Assembly (NCBI RefSeq): GCF_019263585.2
Contig: NZ_JADQDF010000001.1
Location: forward strand, 6,144,501 to 6,208,500
DNA: 64,000 nt
Source: Pseudonocardia oceani
GTDB lineage: Bacteria; Actinomycetota; Actinomycetes; Mycobacteriales; Pseudonocardiaceae
Direction of reading: 5' to 3'
Part shown: positions 7,907 through 18,494 of the stretch, piece by piece
Layout of the letters: the number at the start of each line of letters is the position of its first letter
Numbering within the stretch: position 1 is the first letter of the stretch
Position numbers and translations under genes: made by a program
Notes under the pieces: model-generated
Seen by the model: only the letters and a program-made list of their open reading frames with translations
Told to the model about the DNA's origin: nothing
The model's database searches: none

Positions 7907-8847
7907 GAGACGTCCTGCGCGACAGGGACGTCGCCCGCGGGCGCGGTGTCCGTCGTGGACCCGGGCGCGTCGTCCTCGGCCGGGCCGTGGGGTTCCACGC
8001 GCAGTTGCTCGGCGAACGGGGCGCCGCAGCGGTCGAGCAGGCGCCCCACGCCCGGGCGCACCCCGGTGAGCACGAGCCGGTGCGTGCTGGGGAACTCCTC
8101 GGCGGCGTGCACCAGGCTGACCGCGGCGGCGACGTCGAGGAAGCGCAGCGACGCCAGGTCGAGCGTGATCTCCGCCGACGACGAGTGCGACCGCAGGGCC
8201 TCGTCGAGCGCGGCGTCGAGCGCCCGGCGGATCCGCGGCCGGTTGCTGTGGTCGATCTCGCCGGCGACCCGCGCCGACGACGGCCCGGTGGCGGTGATCC
8301 GCAGGAGGCTGTCGTCGTAGATCGCGGGGACGTGGATCTCGGTGGTGTGCACCGCGCGCAGCCGCTCGATGAGGTCCTCGGGGTAGCGGCCGCGGTCGAA
8401 GGTGCAGAGCATGCGTCCGGGGCGGACGTCGAGCACCTCGTCCAGGCGGGCCTCGTACTCGAGCATCGCCACGCCGCCGTCGTGCTCCAGGCCCTGGCTG
8501 CCGTCGCCCATCACGCGTACCGAGGGCCAGCCCTGCTCCACCGACTCGGTGATGACGTGGTCGAGGGTCTGCAGGAGCTGGTTCACGCCGCCGGTCACCA
8601 GGCCGCGGGTGACCTCCGCCGGCACGATGGAGAACTGGCCGCTGCGCAGCGCCGTGCGGTAGGCGACGCGGTCGTCGTCGAAGCGCTGCAGCAGCGACCC
8701 GGCGCCGCCGCCGTCGAAGTAGAGGACGCGCTCGCCCTGCGCGATGCCCTGCGCGAGGTAGGCCGCCGTGGTCTCCCACAGCTGCTCGTCGCTGACCGGG
8801 ATCGTGCAGGCGTGCGACACGGAGGTCGCGTCCTGCAGCGCGGTCAT
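7903..8847 (-). CDS. MEDS sensor domain fused to a STAS domain
   Basis: This 314-residue protein carries a MEDS domain at ~10-180 (SHACTIPVSDEQLWETTAAY; YFDGGGAGSLLQRF) and a STAS domain at ~190-290 (SSARVAGEIDHSN; AEITLDLASLRFLDVAAAVS). STAS antagonists are normally phosphorylated on a serine in a D-S-S-G context. Here the equivalent stretch is LDVAAA, so the usual phosphoacceptor is absent. It is translated with the MEDS-ATPase directly downstream. The ATG at 8847 is used; an in-frame GTG at 8886 would add 13 residues. Confidence 0.75.
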   Translation of the reverse strand: MTALQDATSVSHACTIPVSDEQLWETTAAYLAQGIAQGERVLYFDGGGAGSLLQRFDDDRVAYRTALRSGQFSIVPAEVTRGLVTGGVNQLLQTLDHVITESVEQGWPSVRVMGDGSQGLEHDGGVAMLEYEARLDEVLDVRPGRMLCTFDRGRYPEDLIERLRAVHTTEIHVPAIYDDSLLRITATGPSSARVAGEIDHSNRPRIRRALDAALDEALRSHSSSAEITLDLASLRFLDVAAAVSLVHAAEEFPSTHRLVLTGVRPGVGRLLDRCGAPFAEQLRVEPHGPAEDDAPGSTTDTAPAGDVPVAQDVS

Positions 8848-9174
8848 CGGTCCCCCAGGGGGGTCGGGTGCGGGTGGGAACGCCACCTCGGGCGCGGCGC
8901 GCCGCTCGGACCCTGAACGCCCGGACCCGCTGCGTCACACCTCCACCACTCTACGTCCGGGGCCCCGGACGGGCCCGGGGGAGGGCCGGTCGCCGAGCGG
9001 TGAAGGGCACGTCGGCCGCGACGAGCGGTGGCCCGCCCGTGACGGGCGTGACCTGGGCCATCACCCGGCGGAGCCGTTCGGAGCAGTCTGCACGTGCAGC
9101 GGGACCGGGCATCTGCACGTGCATCCGGTGACGCAGGCTCAGGCGGATCGGTTGCGTCGCCGGCGCCGCGAGGG
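8848..9174. other. Intergenic region with two E-box-like palindromes
   Basis: No gene is seen in these 327 bases. CTGCACGTGCAG (9088-9099, a perfect 12-base palindrome) and TGCACGTGCA (9114-9123) have centres 25 bases apart, the spacing expected for two dimers on one DNA face. They lie upstream of the MEDS-STAS gene and downstream of the ThDP-enzyme gene. Confidence 0.5.
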
Positions 9175-10731
9175 TCAGACGAGCGCGGGCACCATCGCCT
9201 CCACGAGGTGCGGCCCCGGCTCGGCCGCCGCGCGCCGCAGCGCGTCGGCGAGCTCGTCGGCCGTGGTCGCCCGGACGGCGGGCACGCCCATGCCGCGGGC
9301 GATCGCGGTGAAGTCGAGCTCGGGACGGCCGAGGTCGAACAGCCCCGCCGCGACCGGGCCGCCCGTGGCGCCGACCGCCGCCAGCTCCATGCGCAGGATC
9401 GCGTAGGCGCTGTTGTGGTAGACGACCGTGGTGACGTCGAGCCCCTCGCGGGCGTGCGTCCACAGCGCGGAGATCGTGTACATCGCGCTGCCGTCGGCCT
9501 GCAGGCACCACACCGGCCGGTCCGGGCAGGCCACGGCCGCGCCGGTGGCGGCGGGGAGTCCGTAGCCGATGGCGCCGCCGGTGAGGGTGAGCCAGTCGTG
9601 GCGCGGAGCGCCCGCCGTGGCGTCGGGCAGGCCGAGCCCGGACGTGATCGCCTCGTCGACGACGATCGCGCCCTCGGGAAGCAGCGCACCGACCACGGCC
9701 GACGCGCTCGCCACCGTCAGCTCGCCGGTGGGCATATCCGGGCGCGCGGCCGCGGCGGTGGCGGCGGTGGTGCCGGGGGCGAGCAGGTCGGCGAGCTCCT
9801 CCAGCGCGGCCGTGGCCGCGCCCGTCCCGTCGACGACGGCGTGCACGGTGCGCCCGTCGGGCACGAGGTCGCCGTCCTTGCCGGGGTAGCCGAAGAAGGC
9901 GACGGGGGAGCGGGTGCCCACCAGCACGACATGGCGGGCCGCGCCGATCTGGTGGCGTGCGGCGTCGCCGAGGTAGGCCAGGCGCCCGACCGGGGCCACG
10001 CCCGCGCCGCGCTCCAGGCGCGCCGGGAACGTCTCGGCGAGCAGACGGGCGCCGGTGGCCGCGGCGACGCGGTTCGCGGCGGCGAGACCGTCGGCGCGGG
10101 TGGCGTCGCCGCCGATCAGCAGGACGGCGGGCTCGCCGGACGCCAGGGCGTCGGCCGCGGCGCGCAGCGTCCCGGGATCGGCGACGGGCCGGTCGGCCAC
10201 GGCCGCGGGCGGCGCGACCCGCCCGCCCGAGCCCCAGCTGACGTCGGCGGGCAGCACGAGCGTGGCGACCTGCCCGCGGTGGGCGGCGGCCACGGCGTCG
10301 GCGCCCACGTCGGCGGTGGACGCGCTGTGGCGCACCCACCCCGAGACGCTGCCCGCGATCGCGGCGATGTCGGACTGCAGCGGGGCGTCGAGCGGGGCGT
10401 GGGTCAGTGCGTGGTCGCCCACCACCGCGACGACCGGCGTGTGCGCCCGCCGCGCGTTGTGCAGGTTCGCCAGCCCGTTGCCCAGGCCCGGGCCCAGGTG
10501 CAGCAGCGTGGCCGCGGGGCGGCCGGCCATCCGGGCGTAGCCGTCGGCGGCGCCGGTGGCGACCCCCTCGAACAGGGCGAGGACCGCCCGCATCCCCGGG
10601 ACCCCGTCCAGCGCGGCGACGAAGTGCATCTCCGACGTGCCGGGGTTGGCGAAGCAGACGTCGACACCGCTGCCGTGCAGCGTGCGCAGGAGCGCGGTGG
10701 CCCCGCTGGTGCGCTCCTCGTGTCCGCTCAC
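9175..10731 (-). CDS. Acetolactate synthase-like ThDP-dependent enzyme
   Basis: This 518-residue protein has the three ThDP-enzyme domains. The N-terminal Pyr domain has the proton-relay glutamate in LALFEGVATGAADGYARM (~52-69), the middle domain is NAD/FAD-binding-like, and the C-terminal PP domain has QADGSAMYTISALW and HNSAYAIL (the GDG-type Mg-ThDP motif). It resembles the IlvB-like/benzoylformate decarboxylase subgroup rather than biosynthetic IlvB, and no small subunit is nearby. The substrate cannot be assigned. The GTG start overlaps the OsmC stop (GTGA), so the two are translationally coupled. Confidence 0.8.
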   Translation of the reverse strand: MSGHEERTSGATALLRTLHGSGVDVCFANPGTSEMHFVAALDGVPGMRAVLALFEGVATGAADGYARMAGRPAATLLHLGPGLGNGLANLHNARRAHTPVVAVVGDHALTHAPLDAPLQSDIAAIAGSVSGWVRHSASTADVGADAVAAAHRGQVATLVLPADVSWGSGGRVAPPAAVADRPVADPGTLRAAADALASGEPAVLLIGGDATRADGLAAANRVAAATGARLLAETFPARLERGAGVAPVGRLAYLGDAARHQIGAARHVVLVGTRSPVAFFGYPGKDGDLVPDGRTVHAVVDGTGAATAALEELADLLAPGTTAATAAAARPDMPTGELTVASASAVVGALLPEGAIVVDEAITSGLGLPDATAGAPRHDWLTLTGGAIGYGLPAATGAAVACPDRPVWCLQADGSAMYTISALWTHAREGLDVTTVVYHNSAYAILRMELAAVGATGGPVAAGLFDLGRPELDFTAIARGMGVPAVRATTADELADALRRAAAEPGPHLVEAMVPALV

Positions 10732-11237
10732 GCCGCGGTCGTCACCGTCACGTCGGTCTTCGGCGAGGAGACGATGGTCTGCAGCACGACGCAGTAGCGC
10801 TCGGTCAGCTTCATGAGCGTGGCGACCTGCTCCTCGTCGGCGGAGGTCTGCAGGGCGAAGCTCAGGCGGATGTCGCGGAAGCCGACCGGGGCGTCCTTGG
10901 CGACGCCCAGGGTGCCGCGGAAGTCGAGGTCGCCCTCGGCGTGCACGGTGCCGGCGACCTCGATGCCGATCGCGGTGGCGACCGCGCGCATCGTCACCCC
11001 GGCGCAGGCCACGAGCGCCTCCAGCAGCATGTCGCCGGAGCAGAGCTGGGTGCCGTCGCCGCCGGTGGCGGGGTGCAGGCCGGCCTCCGACAGCGCGGTG
11101 GCGGTGCGCACCGTGCAGGCGATGCCCGAGCCGTCGAGCTCGCCCTCGGCCTTCAGCGTGACGAGCGCGGCCGCGGGGTCGTCGGCGTACCGGGCCTTGA
11201 GCGGAGCCTGCATGGCCTTGAGGGCGGCGGTGTCCAT
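10728..11237 (-). CDS. OsmC/Ohr family thiol peroxidase-like protein
   Basis: This 169-residue protein has the OsmC pattern, with candidate redox cysteines at 66 (TQLCSGDM) and 78 (LLEALVACAGVTMRAVA). The family reduces organic hydroperoxides or acts on small electrophiles. ATG 11237 is preferred over ATG 11246 because CACGAT lies 7 bases before it, a leaderless-type -10. It is coupled to the ThDP enzyme downstream, which suggests shared use in handling a reactive carbonyl or peroxide (inference). Confidence 0.8.
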   Translation of the reverse strand: MDTAALKAMQAPLKARYADDPAAALVTLKAEGELDGSGIACTVRTATALSEAGLHPATGGDGTQLCSGDMLLEALVACAGVTMRAVATAIGIEVAGTVHAEGDLDFRGTLGVAKDAPVGFRDIRLSFALQTSADEEQVATLMKLTERYCVVLQTIVSSPKTDVTVTTAA

Positions 11238-11295
11238 GCGCCACATCGTGCACAACGGTTCGCCCCGGCGCACTCCCCGGCCCTACCCTGCGGGC

Positions 11296-11931
11296 GTGTC
11301 CGCCCCGCCCGCCGACCGCGTCCTGACGGTCCCCAACCTGCTCAGCCTGTTCCGGCTGGCCGGGGTGCCGCTGTTCCTGTGGCTGCTGCTCTCCCCGGGC
11401 GCCGACGGCGCCCCGGGCTGGGGCGACGGCTGGGCGGTGCTCGTGCTCGCCGTCGGCGGGTTCACCGACTGGCTCGACGGGAAGCTCGCGCGGCTGCTGG
11501 GCCAGTACTCGCGCCTGGGCGCGCTGCTCGACCCGGCCGTCGACCGCCTCTACATCCTCGCCGCGCTGCTCGGCCTGGGGGCGCGGGGGATCGTGCCGTG
11601 GTGGTTCGTCGGGCTGCTCGTGGCCCGCGACCTCGTGCTCGGGGTGTGCGTGCTGGTGCTGCGCGGGCGCGGCTACGGGCCGTTCGTCGTCACCTACCTG
11701 GGCAAGGCGGCCACGTTCCTGCTGCTCTACGCTTTCCCCCTGCTGCTGCTCGGCCAGGCCGACGGTGCCTGGGGTGCGGTCGCGCTCCCGCTGGGCCTCG
11801 CGTTCGCCGTCTGGGGCACCGCGTTGTACCTCTGGTCCGGGTCGCTGTACCTCGCCCAGTTCGTCCTGGCCCTCCGTACTGGCCCTGCCCACCCCGGGCC
11901 TCCTCCGTCGGCCGTTCCGTCCCCCGACTAG
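11296..11931 (+). CDS. CDP-alcohol phosphatidyltransferase
   Basis: This 211-residue membrane enzyme has the complete family motif D-x2-D-G-x2-A-R-x8-G-x3-D-x3-D, written here as DWLDGKLAR...GALLDPAVD (~60-85), and about six hydrophobic helices. It transfers a phosphatidyl group from CDP-diacylglycerol to an alcohol acceptor. The neighbourhood (gcvH, garA, BFN, MerR, gcvP) recalls the mycobacterial pgsA2 region, so a PgsA2-like role is the best guess. The leader has TACCCT six bases before the GTG. The last ~13 codons lie in a 40-base segment that is duplicated just downstream. Confidence 0.85.
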   Translation: MSAPPADRVLTVPNLLSLFRLAGVPLFLWLLLSPGADGAPGWGDGWAVLVLAVGGFTDWLDGKLARLLGQYSRLGALLDPAVDRLYILAALLGLGARGIVPWWFVGLLVARDLVLGVCVLVLRGRGYGPFVVTYLGKAATFLLLYAFPLLLLGQADGAWGAVALPLGLAFAVWGTALYLWSGSLYLAQFVLALRTGPAHPGPPPSAVPSPD

Positions 11932-11979
11932 TCCCACCCGCCCCGGGCCTCCTCCGTCGGCCCTTCCGTCCCCCACTAG
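11892..11979 (+). repeat. Tandem duplication spanning a stop codon and the gcvH promoter
   Basis: A 40-base unit at 11892-11931 recurs at 11941-11979 with one substitution and one deleted base. In the first copy the terminal ACTAG supplies the TAG stop of the phosphatidyltransferase. In the second the same TAG begins TAGGCT, the probable -10 of gcvH. Confidence 0.85.
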
Positions 11980-11988
11980 GCTCCCCGC

Positions 11989-12366
11989 GTGATTCCCGAC
12001 GATCTGCGGTACACCGAGGCGCACGAGTGGGTGCGCGACCTGGGCGACGGCGTCGTCCGGATCGGTATCACCGACCACGCGCAGAACCAGCTCGGCGACG
12101 TCGTCTTCGTCCAGCTGCCCGACGTCGGCGCCTCCGTGGCGGCCGGCGCCTCGATCGGCGAGGTCGAGTCGACGAAGTCGGTCTCCGACATCTACTCGCC
12201 CCTGGCCGGTGAGGTCGTGTCCGTCAACGACGCCCTCGCCGACAATCCGGAGCTCGTCAACACCGGTCCGTACGAAGCCGGGTGGATGCTCGAGCTGCGC
12301 GTCGCCGACGGCGGTCTGGACGCCCTCCTCGACGCCGGGGCCTACGCCGATCTGACGGGCGCCTGA
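11989..12366 (+). CDS. gcvH: Glycine cleavage system H protein
   Basis: This 125-residue lipoyl carrier shuttles the aminomethyl intermediate between the P, T and L proteins. The lipoylated lysine is K63 in VESTKSVSDIYSPLAGEV, and EAHEWV and GITDHAQNQLGDVVFV mark the fold. The GTG start lies six bases after TAGGCT, so the mRNA is probably leaderless. garA follows after 77 bases and gcvP is 2.6 kb downstream behind a glycine riboswitch; gcvT is not in the window. Confidence 0.95.
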   Translation: MIPDDLRYTEAHEWVRDLGDGVVRIGITDHAQNQLGDVVFVQLPDVGASVAAGASIGEVESTKSVSDIYSPLAGEVVSVNDALADNPELVNTGPYEAGWMLELRVADGGLDALLDAGAYADLTGA

Positions 12367-12443
12367 CCCCTCGCGTGCCCGTCGGGCACGGTAGGTTCCA
12401 GCCCACCATCCACCGCCCCACCACCGCAGGAGGAGACCCCGAC

Positions 12444-12890
12444 GTGACCACGAACGACGGGCCAGGCGTACCGCCGGAGCGCGCACCGGAGACCACCTCG
12501 GTCTTCCGCGCCGACTTCCTCGCCGACGCCGAGCCGCCTGCCCAGGACCAGCCGGTCTCCGGGGTCGACGCGCTCCCCGCGGGCGCCGCCCTGCTGGTCG
12601 TCAAGCGCGGCCCGAACGCCGGTTCCCGGTTCCTGCTCGACCGCGTCTCCACGAGCGCGGGCCGGCACCCGGACAGCGACATCTTCCTCGACGACGTCAC
12701 CGTCTCCCGGCGCCACGCGGAGTTCCGCCGCGACGCGGGGGAGTTCGTCGTCGTCGACGTGGGCAGCCTCAACGGCACCTACGTCAACCGCGAGCCGGTG
12801 GACACCGCGGTGCTCGCCAACGGTGACGAGGTGCAGATCGGCAAGTTCCGCCTCGTCTTCCTCACCGGACCGGCGCAGCCCGGCGAGTGA
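12444..12890 (+). CDS. garA: FHA-domain metabolic regulator GarA
   Basis: This 148-residue FHA protein is nearly identical in its core to mycobacterial GarA/OdhI. The N-terminal tail holds ETTSVFRADF, whose two threonines are the PknG and PknB phosphosites in relatives. The FHA domain (~50-145) contains SAGRHPDSDIFLDDVTVSRR and GSLNGTYVNREPVD. Unphosphorylated GarA inhibits 2-oxoglutarate dehydrogenase and activates glutamate synthase; phosphorylation makes it bind its own FHA domain and switch off. The GTG start has AGGAGGAG upstream. A membrane Ser/Thr kinase is encoded at 27.2 kb, but nothing shows that it acts here. Confidence 0.95.
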   Translation: MTTNDGPGVPPERAPETTSVFRADFLADAEPPAQDQPVSGVDALPAGAALLVVKRGPNAGSRFLLDRVSTSAGRHPDSDIFLDDVTVSRRHAEFRRDAGEFVVVDVGSLNGTYVNREPVDTAVLANGDEVQIGKFRLVFLTGPAQPGE

Positions 12891-13035
12891 CGCGTCCGAC
12901 GCGGCTCGCCGCCCGTCCGGAGGCGGGCGCCGGGCGGGCCGCCCGTGTAGCGTCGAGGGTGTCGGACACGGGGTGGCCCGGTCGCAGGACCGGAGCGCCC
13001 CGACACCGCAGCACGACCCAGGAGGAGGAGAGCGC

Positions 13036-13509
13036 ATGAGCGAGATGCGCGTCGTGGGAGTCCGTGTCGAACTCCCGGCGAACCAGCCCATCCTCCTGTT
13101 GCGGGAGACGAGCGGCGACCGCTACCTGCCGATCTGGATCGGCTCGGTGGAGGCCACGGCCATCGCCCTGGAGCAGCAGGGGGTCAAGCCGGCCAGGCCG
13201 TTGACCCACGACCTCCTCAAGGACGTGATCTCCTCGCTCGGGCGAAGGCTCGAGCAGGTGCGGATCACGGACCTGCAGGAGGGCACGTTCTACGCCGAGC
13301 TGATCTTCGACGGCGGCATCACGGTGTCCGCGCGGCCGAGCGACTCGGTGGCGCTGGCCCTGCGGATCGGCGTGCCGATCCACGCCGAGGAGAGTGTGCT
13401 CGCCGAGGCGGGCCTCGTGATCCCCGACGAGCAGGAGGACGAGGTCGAGAAGTTCCGCGAGTTCCTCGACTCCATCTCGCCCGAGGACTTCCGGGGCGCC
13501 CAGCCCTGA
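13036..13509 (+). CDS. Bifunctional nuclease (BFN/DUF151) family protein
   Basis: This 157-residue protein carries the DUF151 fold: MRVVGVRVELPANQPILLLR, then YLPIWIGSVEATAIALEQQG, and a C-terminal acidic tail (DEQEDEVEKFREFLDSISPE). Relatives have nuclease activity in plants and a conserved but poorly defined role in actinobacteria. The order gcvH-garA-BFN-MerR matches the mycobacterial Rv1826-Rv1830 region, except that the MerR gene normally between garA and BFN is absent. The start has GGAGGAGGAGAG upstream. Confidence 0.85.
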   Translation: MSEMRVVGVRVELPANQPILLLRETSGDRYLPIWIGSVEATAIALEQQGVKPARPLTHDLLKDVISSLGRRLEQVRITDLQEGTFYAELIFDGGITVSARPSDSVALALRIGVPIHAEESVLAEAGLVIPDEQEDEVEKFREFLDSISPEDFRGAQP

Positions 13510-13733
13510 GTCGCGGCCGGCCCACCGCGGCCGGCCCACCGGGGCCGGTCGGCCGGGCCCTGTCCGGCCCTGCTCCGGGATGCCGGCGTTGGGCCGGTCC
13601 GGTATCGTGCCGTCCGACTCGCCCGCTGTCGGGTGACGCGCCCCGGCGCGCCGCGTTGACCCGGAGCGTCGTCCCGCTTACGGTCAGCTCCGAGATCGGG
13701 TCCCGCTCGGGGACCCCGGCGGGAGGGAGCTCG

Positions 13734-14312
13734 GTGGACAACCCACCGTCGGTCGACCCGGAGCAGGGTGAGCTCTTCCCGGACCCGTTGCTGGGCGCGG
13801 GCCTCGACGGCCTGCCCGACCAGCTCGTCGGGTTCCGCGGCCCCACCGCGTGCCAGGTCGTCGGCATCACCTACCGGCAGCTCGACTACTGGGCGCGCAC
13901 GGGTCTGGTCATGCCCTCGATCCGCGGAGCGGCCGGTTCCGGCTCCCAGCGGCTGTACTCGTTCAAGGACGTGCTGGTCCTCAAGGTCGTCAAGCGCCTG
14001 CTCGACGCCGGGGTGTCGCTGCAGAACATCCGCGTCGCAGTGGAGCACCTGCGCCGCCGCGGCATCCGCGACCTGGCCGGCATCACGCTGTTCTCCGACG
14101 GCACCACCGTCTACGAGTGCAGCTCGCCCGAGGAGGTCGTCGACCTGCTCCAGGGCGGGCAGGGCGTCTTCGGCATCGCGGTGTCCGGGGCCATGCGCGA
14201 GATCAGCGGCTCCATCAAGGACTTCCCGGTCGAGCGCGCCGACGGCGGCAGCGTCGACGAGACGCCCGAGGACGAGCTGTCGCGCCGGCGCTCGCGCCGC
14301 GCCATCTCCTGA
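13734..14312 (+). CDS. MerR-family transcriptional regulator (Rv1830-like)
   Basis: This 192-residue protein has an atypical MerR winged helix at ~35-110: GPTACQVVGITYRQLDYWAR, AAGSGSQRLYSFKDVLVLKV, and a second helical part RLLDAGVSLQNIRVAVEHLR. It matches the Rv1830-type regulator, with ITLFSDGTTVYECSSPEEVV and QGVFGIAVSGAMREISGSI downstream. GTG 13734 is preceded by GGGAGGGAG. An upstream in-frame TTG at 13656 is less likely. Confidence 0.85.
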   Translation: MDNPPSVDPEQGELFPDPLLGAGLDGLPDQLVGFRGPTACQVVGITYRQLDYWARTGLVMPSIRGAAGSGSQRLYSFKDVLVLKVVKRLLDAGVSLQNIRVAVEHLRRRGIRDLAGITLFSDGTTVYECSSPEEVVDLLQGGQGVFGIAVSGAMREISGSIKDFPVERADGGSVDETPEDELSRRRSRRAIS

Positions 14313-14357
14313 GCGCACCTTCCCTGGACGCGACCCCTGGTGGCGGCCCCTCGCGGG

Positions 14358-14648
14358 TCAGCGCACCGCGAACGGGTCGTGCTCAGCGAGGAGCTTGTCC
14401 ATGCGCGCCTGGTCGACGCGGGTGACGACCGTGCTCACGTCCTGGCGGTCGCGGATCGTCTTCGCGAGCGTGAAGGCCGAGGTCGTGACGTAGAGGATGC
14501 CGAGGCCGAGGAACGCGCGGACCCAGCCGTCGGCCGGCAGGAAGATCACGGCGACGGCGACCGCGGAGAGCGAGACCGCGAAGGACAGGACCGCCTGGAC
14601 GTGGAAGGCGGCGGTCGTGGGCGAGACGGGCGGCGGGGTCGAGGTCAT
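14358..14648 (-). CDS. YiaA/B-type two-helix membrane protein
   Basis: This 96-residue protein has two hydrophobic segments (~20-40, VLSFAVSLSAVAVAVIFLPA; and ~43-60, VRAFLGLGILYVTTSAFTLA) separated by a short turn, the YiaA/B arrangement, then a charged tail. Function unknown. CAGGAT lies six bases before the ATG, suggesting a leaderless transcript. Confidence 0.7.
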   Translation of the reverse strand: MTSTPPPVSPTTAAFHVQAVLSFAVSLSAVAVAVIFLPADGWVRAFLGLGILYVTTSAFTLAKTIRDRQDVSTVVTRVDQARMDKLLAEHDPFAVR

Positions 14649-14744
14649 GGGGGGATCCTGGCGGCCGGGTGACCGCCGTCGCGTCCGTAGGAGTACGGCG
14701 ATCGGCCCGCAGGTCCCCTACAGTGGGCGGGGCAGTCGCCGAAC

Positions 14745-14956
14745 CAGCGCGGGAGAGTCCGGTCGCCGAGCCGGACGCCGAAGGAGCAACTCCTCCCCGG
14801 AACCTCTCAGGCACCCAGGACCGCGCCGGTGAGACGCCTCTGGAAAGCGACCGCGCCCGCACGGGCGGTCCACCGACGGGGAAAGCCCGGCGCTCACGAC
14901 GAGCGCCGCCGGTGAATCTCTCAGGTGCCTTCGGGTGGTGACAGAGGGGGAGGACG
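14745..14956 (+). promoter_or_regulatory. Tandem glycine riboswitch upstream of gcvP
   Basis: Aptamer 1 (~14745-14845) shows GCGGGAGAGTCC, GCCGAAGGAGCAA, CTCTCAGGCACCCAGGACCG and GCCTCTGGAAAGC. Aptamer 2 (~14855-14956) shows CACCGACGGGGAAAGCCCGG, GAATCTCTCAGGTGCC and GACAGAGGGGGAGGAC. These are the conserved blocks of the glycine class, with a short linker between the aptamers. It controls gcvP (start 14998), the glycine decarboxylase, so excess glycine should raise expression. Aptamer 2 has a slightly altered internal loop. Confidence 0.93.
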
Positions 14957-14966
14957 GATCCGTCCT
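14951..14966 (+). promoter_or_regulatory. Expression-platform hairpin of the glycine riboswitch
   Basis: AGGACGGATCCGTCCT is a perfect 16-base palindrome. Its first half is the closing GAGGAC of aptamer 2, so forming this hairpin and completing the aptamer are mutually exclusive. It lies 32 bases before the GTG, with no T-run. Confidence 0.55.
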
Positions 14967-14997
14967 GCCCCGCCCGCCCCGTCCCGGAGGTCCGCAC

Positions 14998-17880
<2,883 letters not shown>

Positions 17881-17886
17881 CTCGTC

Positions 17887-17925
17887 GAGCCCTCCTCCGC
17901 GGCCTGTGGGGGAGGGCTCTTCTCC
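17887..17925 (+). terminator. gcvP terminator
   Basis: GAGCCCTCC (17887-17895) pairs exactly with GGAGGGCTC (17911-17919), followed by TTCTCC. It starts seven bases after the gcvP stop. Confidence 0.8.
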
Positions 17926-17988
17926 TGGCCACAAGTCAATGATTCGGTGACGCACCGGATGCTGTCGGGGTGGAGGGCACTCGAACGC

Positions 17989-18302
17989 ACACCATCCCGC
18001 CCTTGATCGTCGTTGACCGCACCTGACGGTCGTCCCCACAAATGTGTGGTGCGACGGGCAGCGATCACCGCGGCCGTGATCACCGAAACCGCACCGCCAC
18101 CGTCCCTGCGACGACCCTGGCGGTGCATTTCCGGCGATCAAGGGCGGTTGGTGCGGGGCGGGCCGGTCCTGGTTGACGTGCACGGTTGCGTCGACGGCCG
18201 ACCCGGGGCTGCGGTGAGCGGTGATCGCCGGCCGCGGCGCACCATCCGGCCTTGATCGCCGCCGGTCGCACCTCACGGTCGCCCCGACAGCCGTGAGGTG
18301 CG
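17989..18302. repeat. Three copies of a degenerate palindromic repeat
   Basis: Segments at ~17989-18055 and ~18238-18308 align over about 65 bases at roughly 80% identity, and a third, shorter copy lies inverted at ~18131-18160. The second copy contains a perfect hairpin, CGCACCTCACGG (18267-18278) with CCGTGAGGTGCG (18291-18302). The first has only CGCACC/GGTGCG left. Confidence 0.5.
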
Positions 18303-18477
18303 GCGGGGGAGGAGCAGCAGAGGTTCGCACGATCGTCGGAAGTGGTGCGTCGATGTCACCGGCGGCAGCCACGAACCACGTCCCGCGATCATCACGCCTC
18401 CAGCGAGGCCTCGGACCTGGAGTGATACGTGGCCTGCCCCCCAGTTCAGGGCCCGGCCCGTAGTCTTTTCCTTCCAT

Positions 18478-18494
18478 GTCAATCGATCATTGAC
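18478..18494. promoter_or_regulatory. Orphan inverted repeat
   Basis: GTCAAT-CGATC-ATTGAC, six-base arms around five bases, in the most AT-rich part of the gene-free region. It resembles a regulator binding site but no gene starts nearby. Confidence 0.35.

Noticed and set aside
9175-12486. One long minus-strand frame joining the ThDP enzyme to sequence opposite gcvH
   Set aside because: Only the first 518 codons, from the GTG at 10731, match a protein family. The upstream extension is antisense to OsmC, phosphatidyltransferase and gcvH.
13510-13733. GC-rich repeated CGGCCGGCCCACC stretch after the BFN gene as a specific element
   Set aside because: It can fold many ways and resembles generic GC-rich intergenic sequence; no single strong stem stands out.
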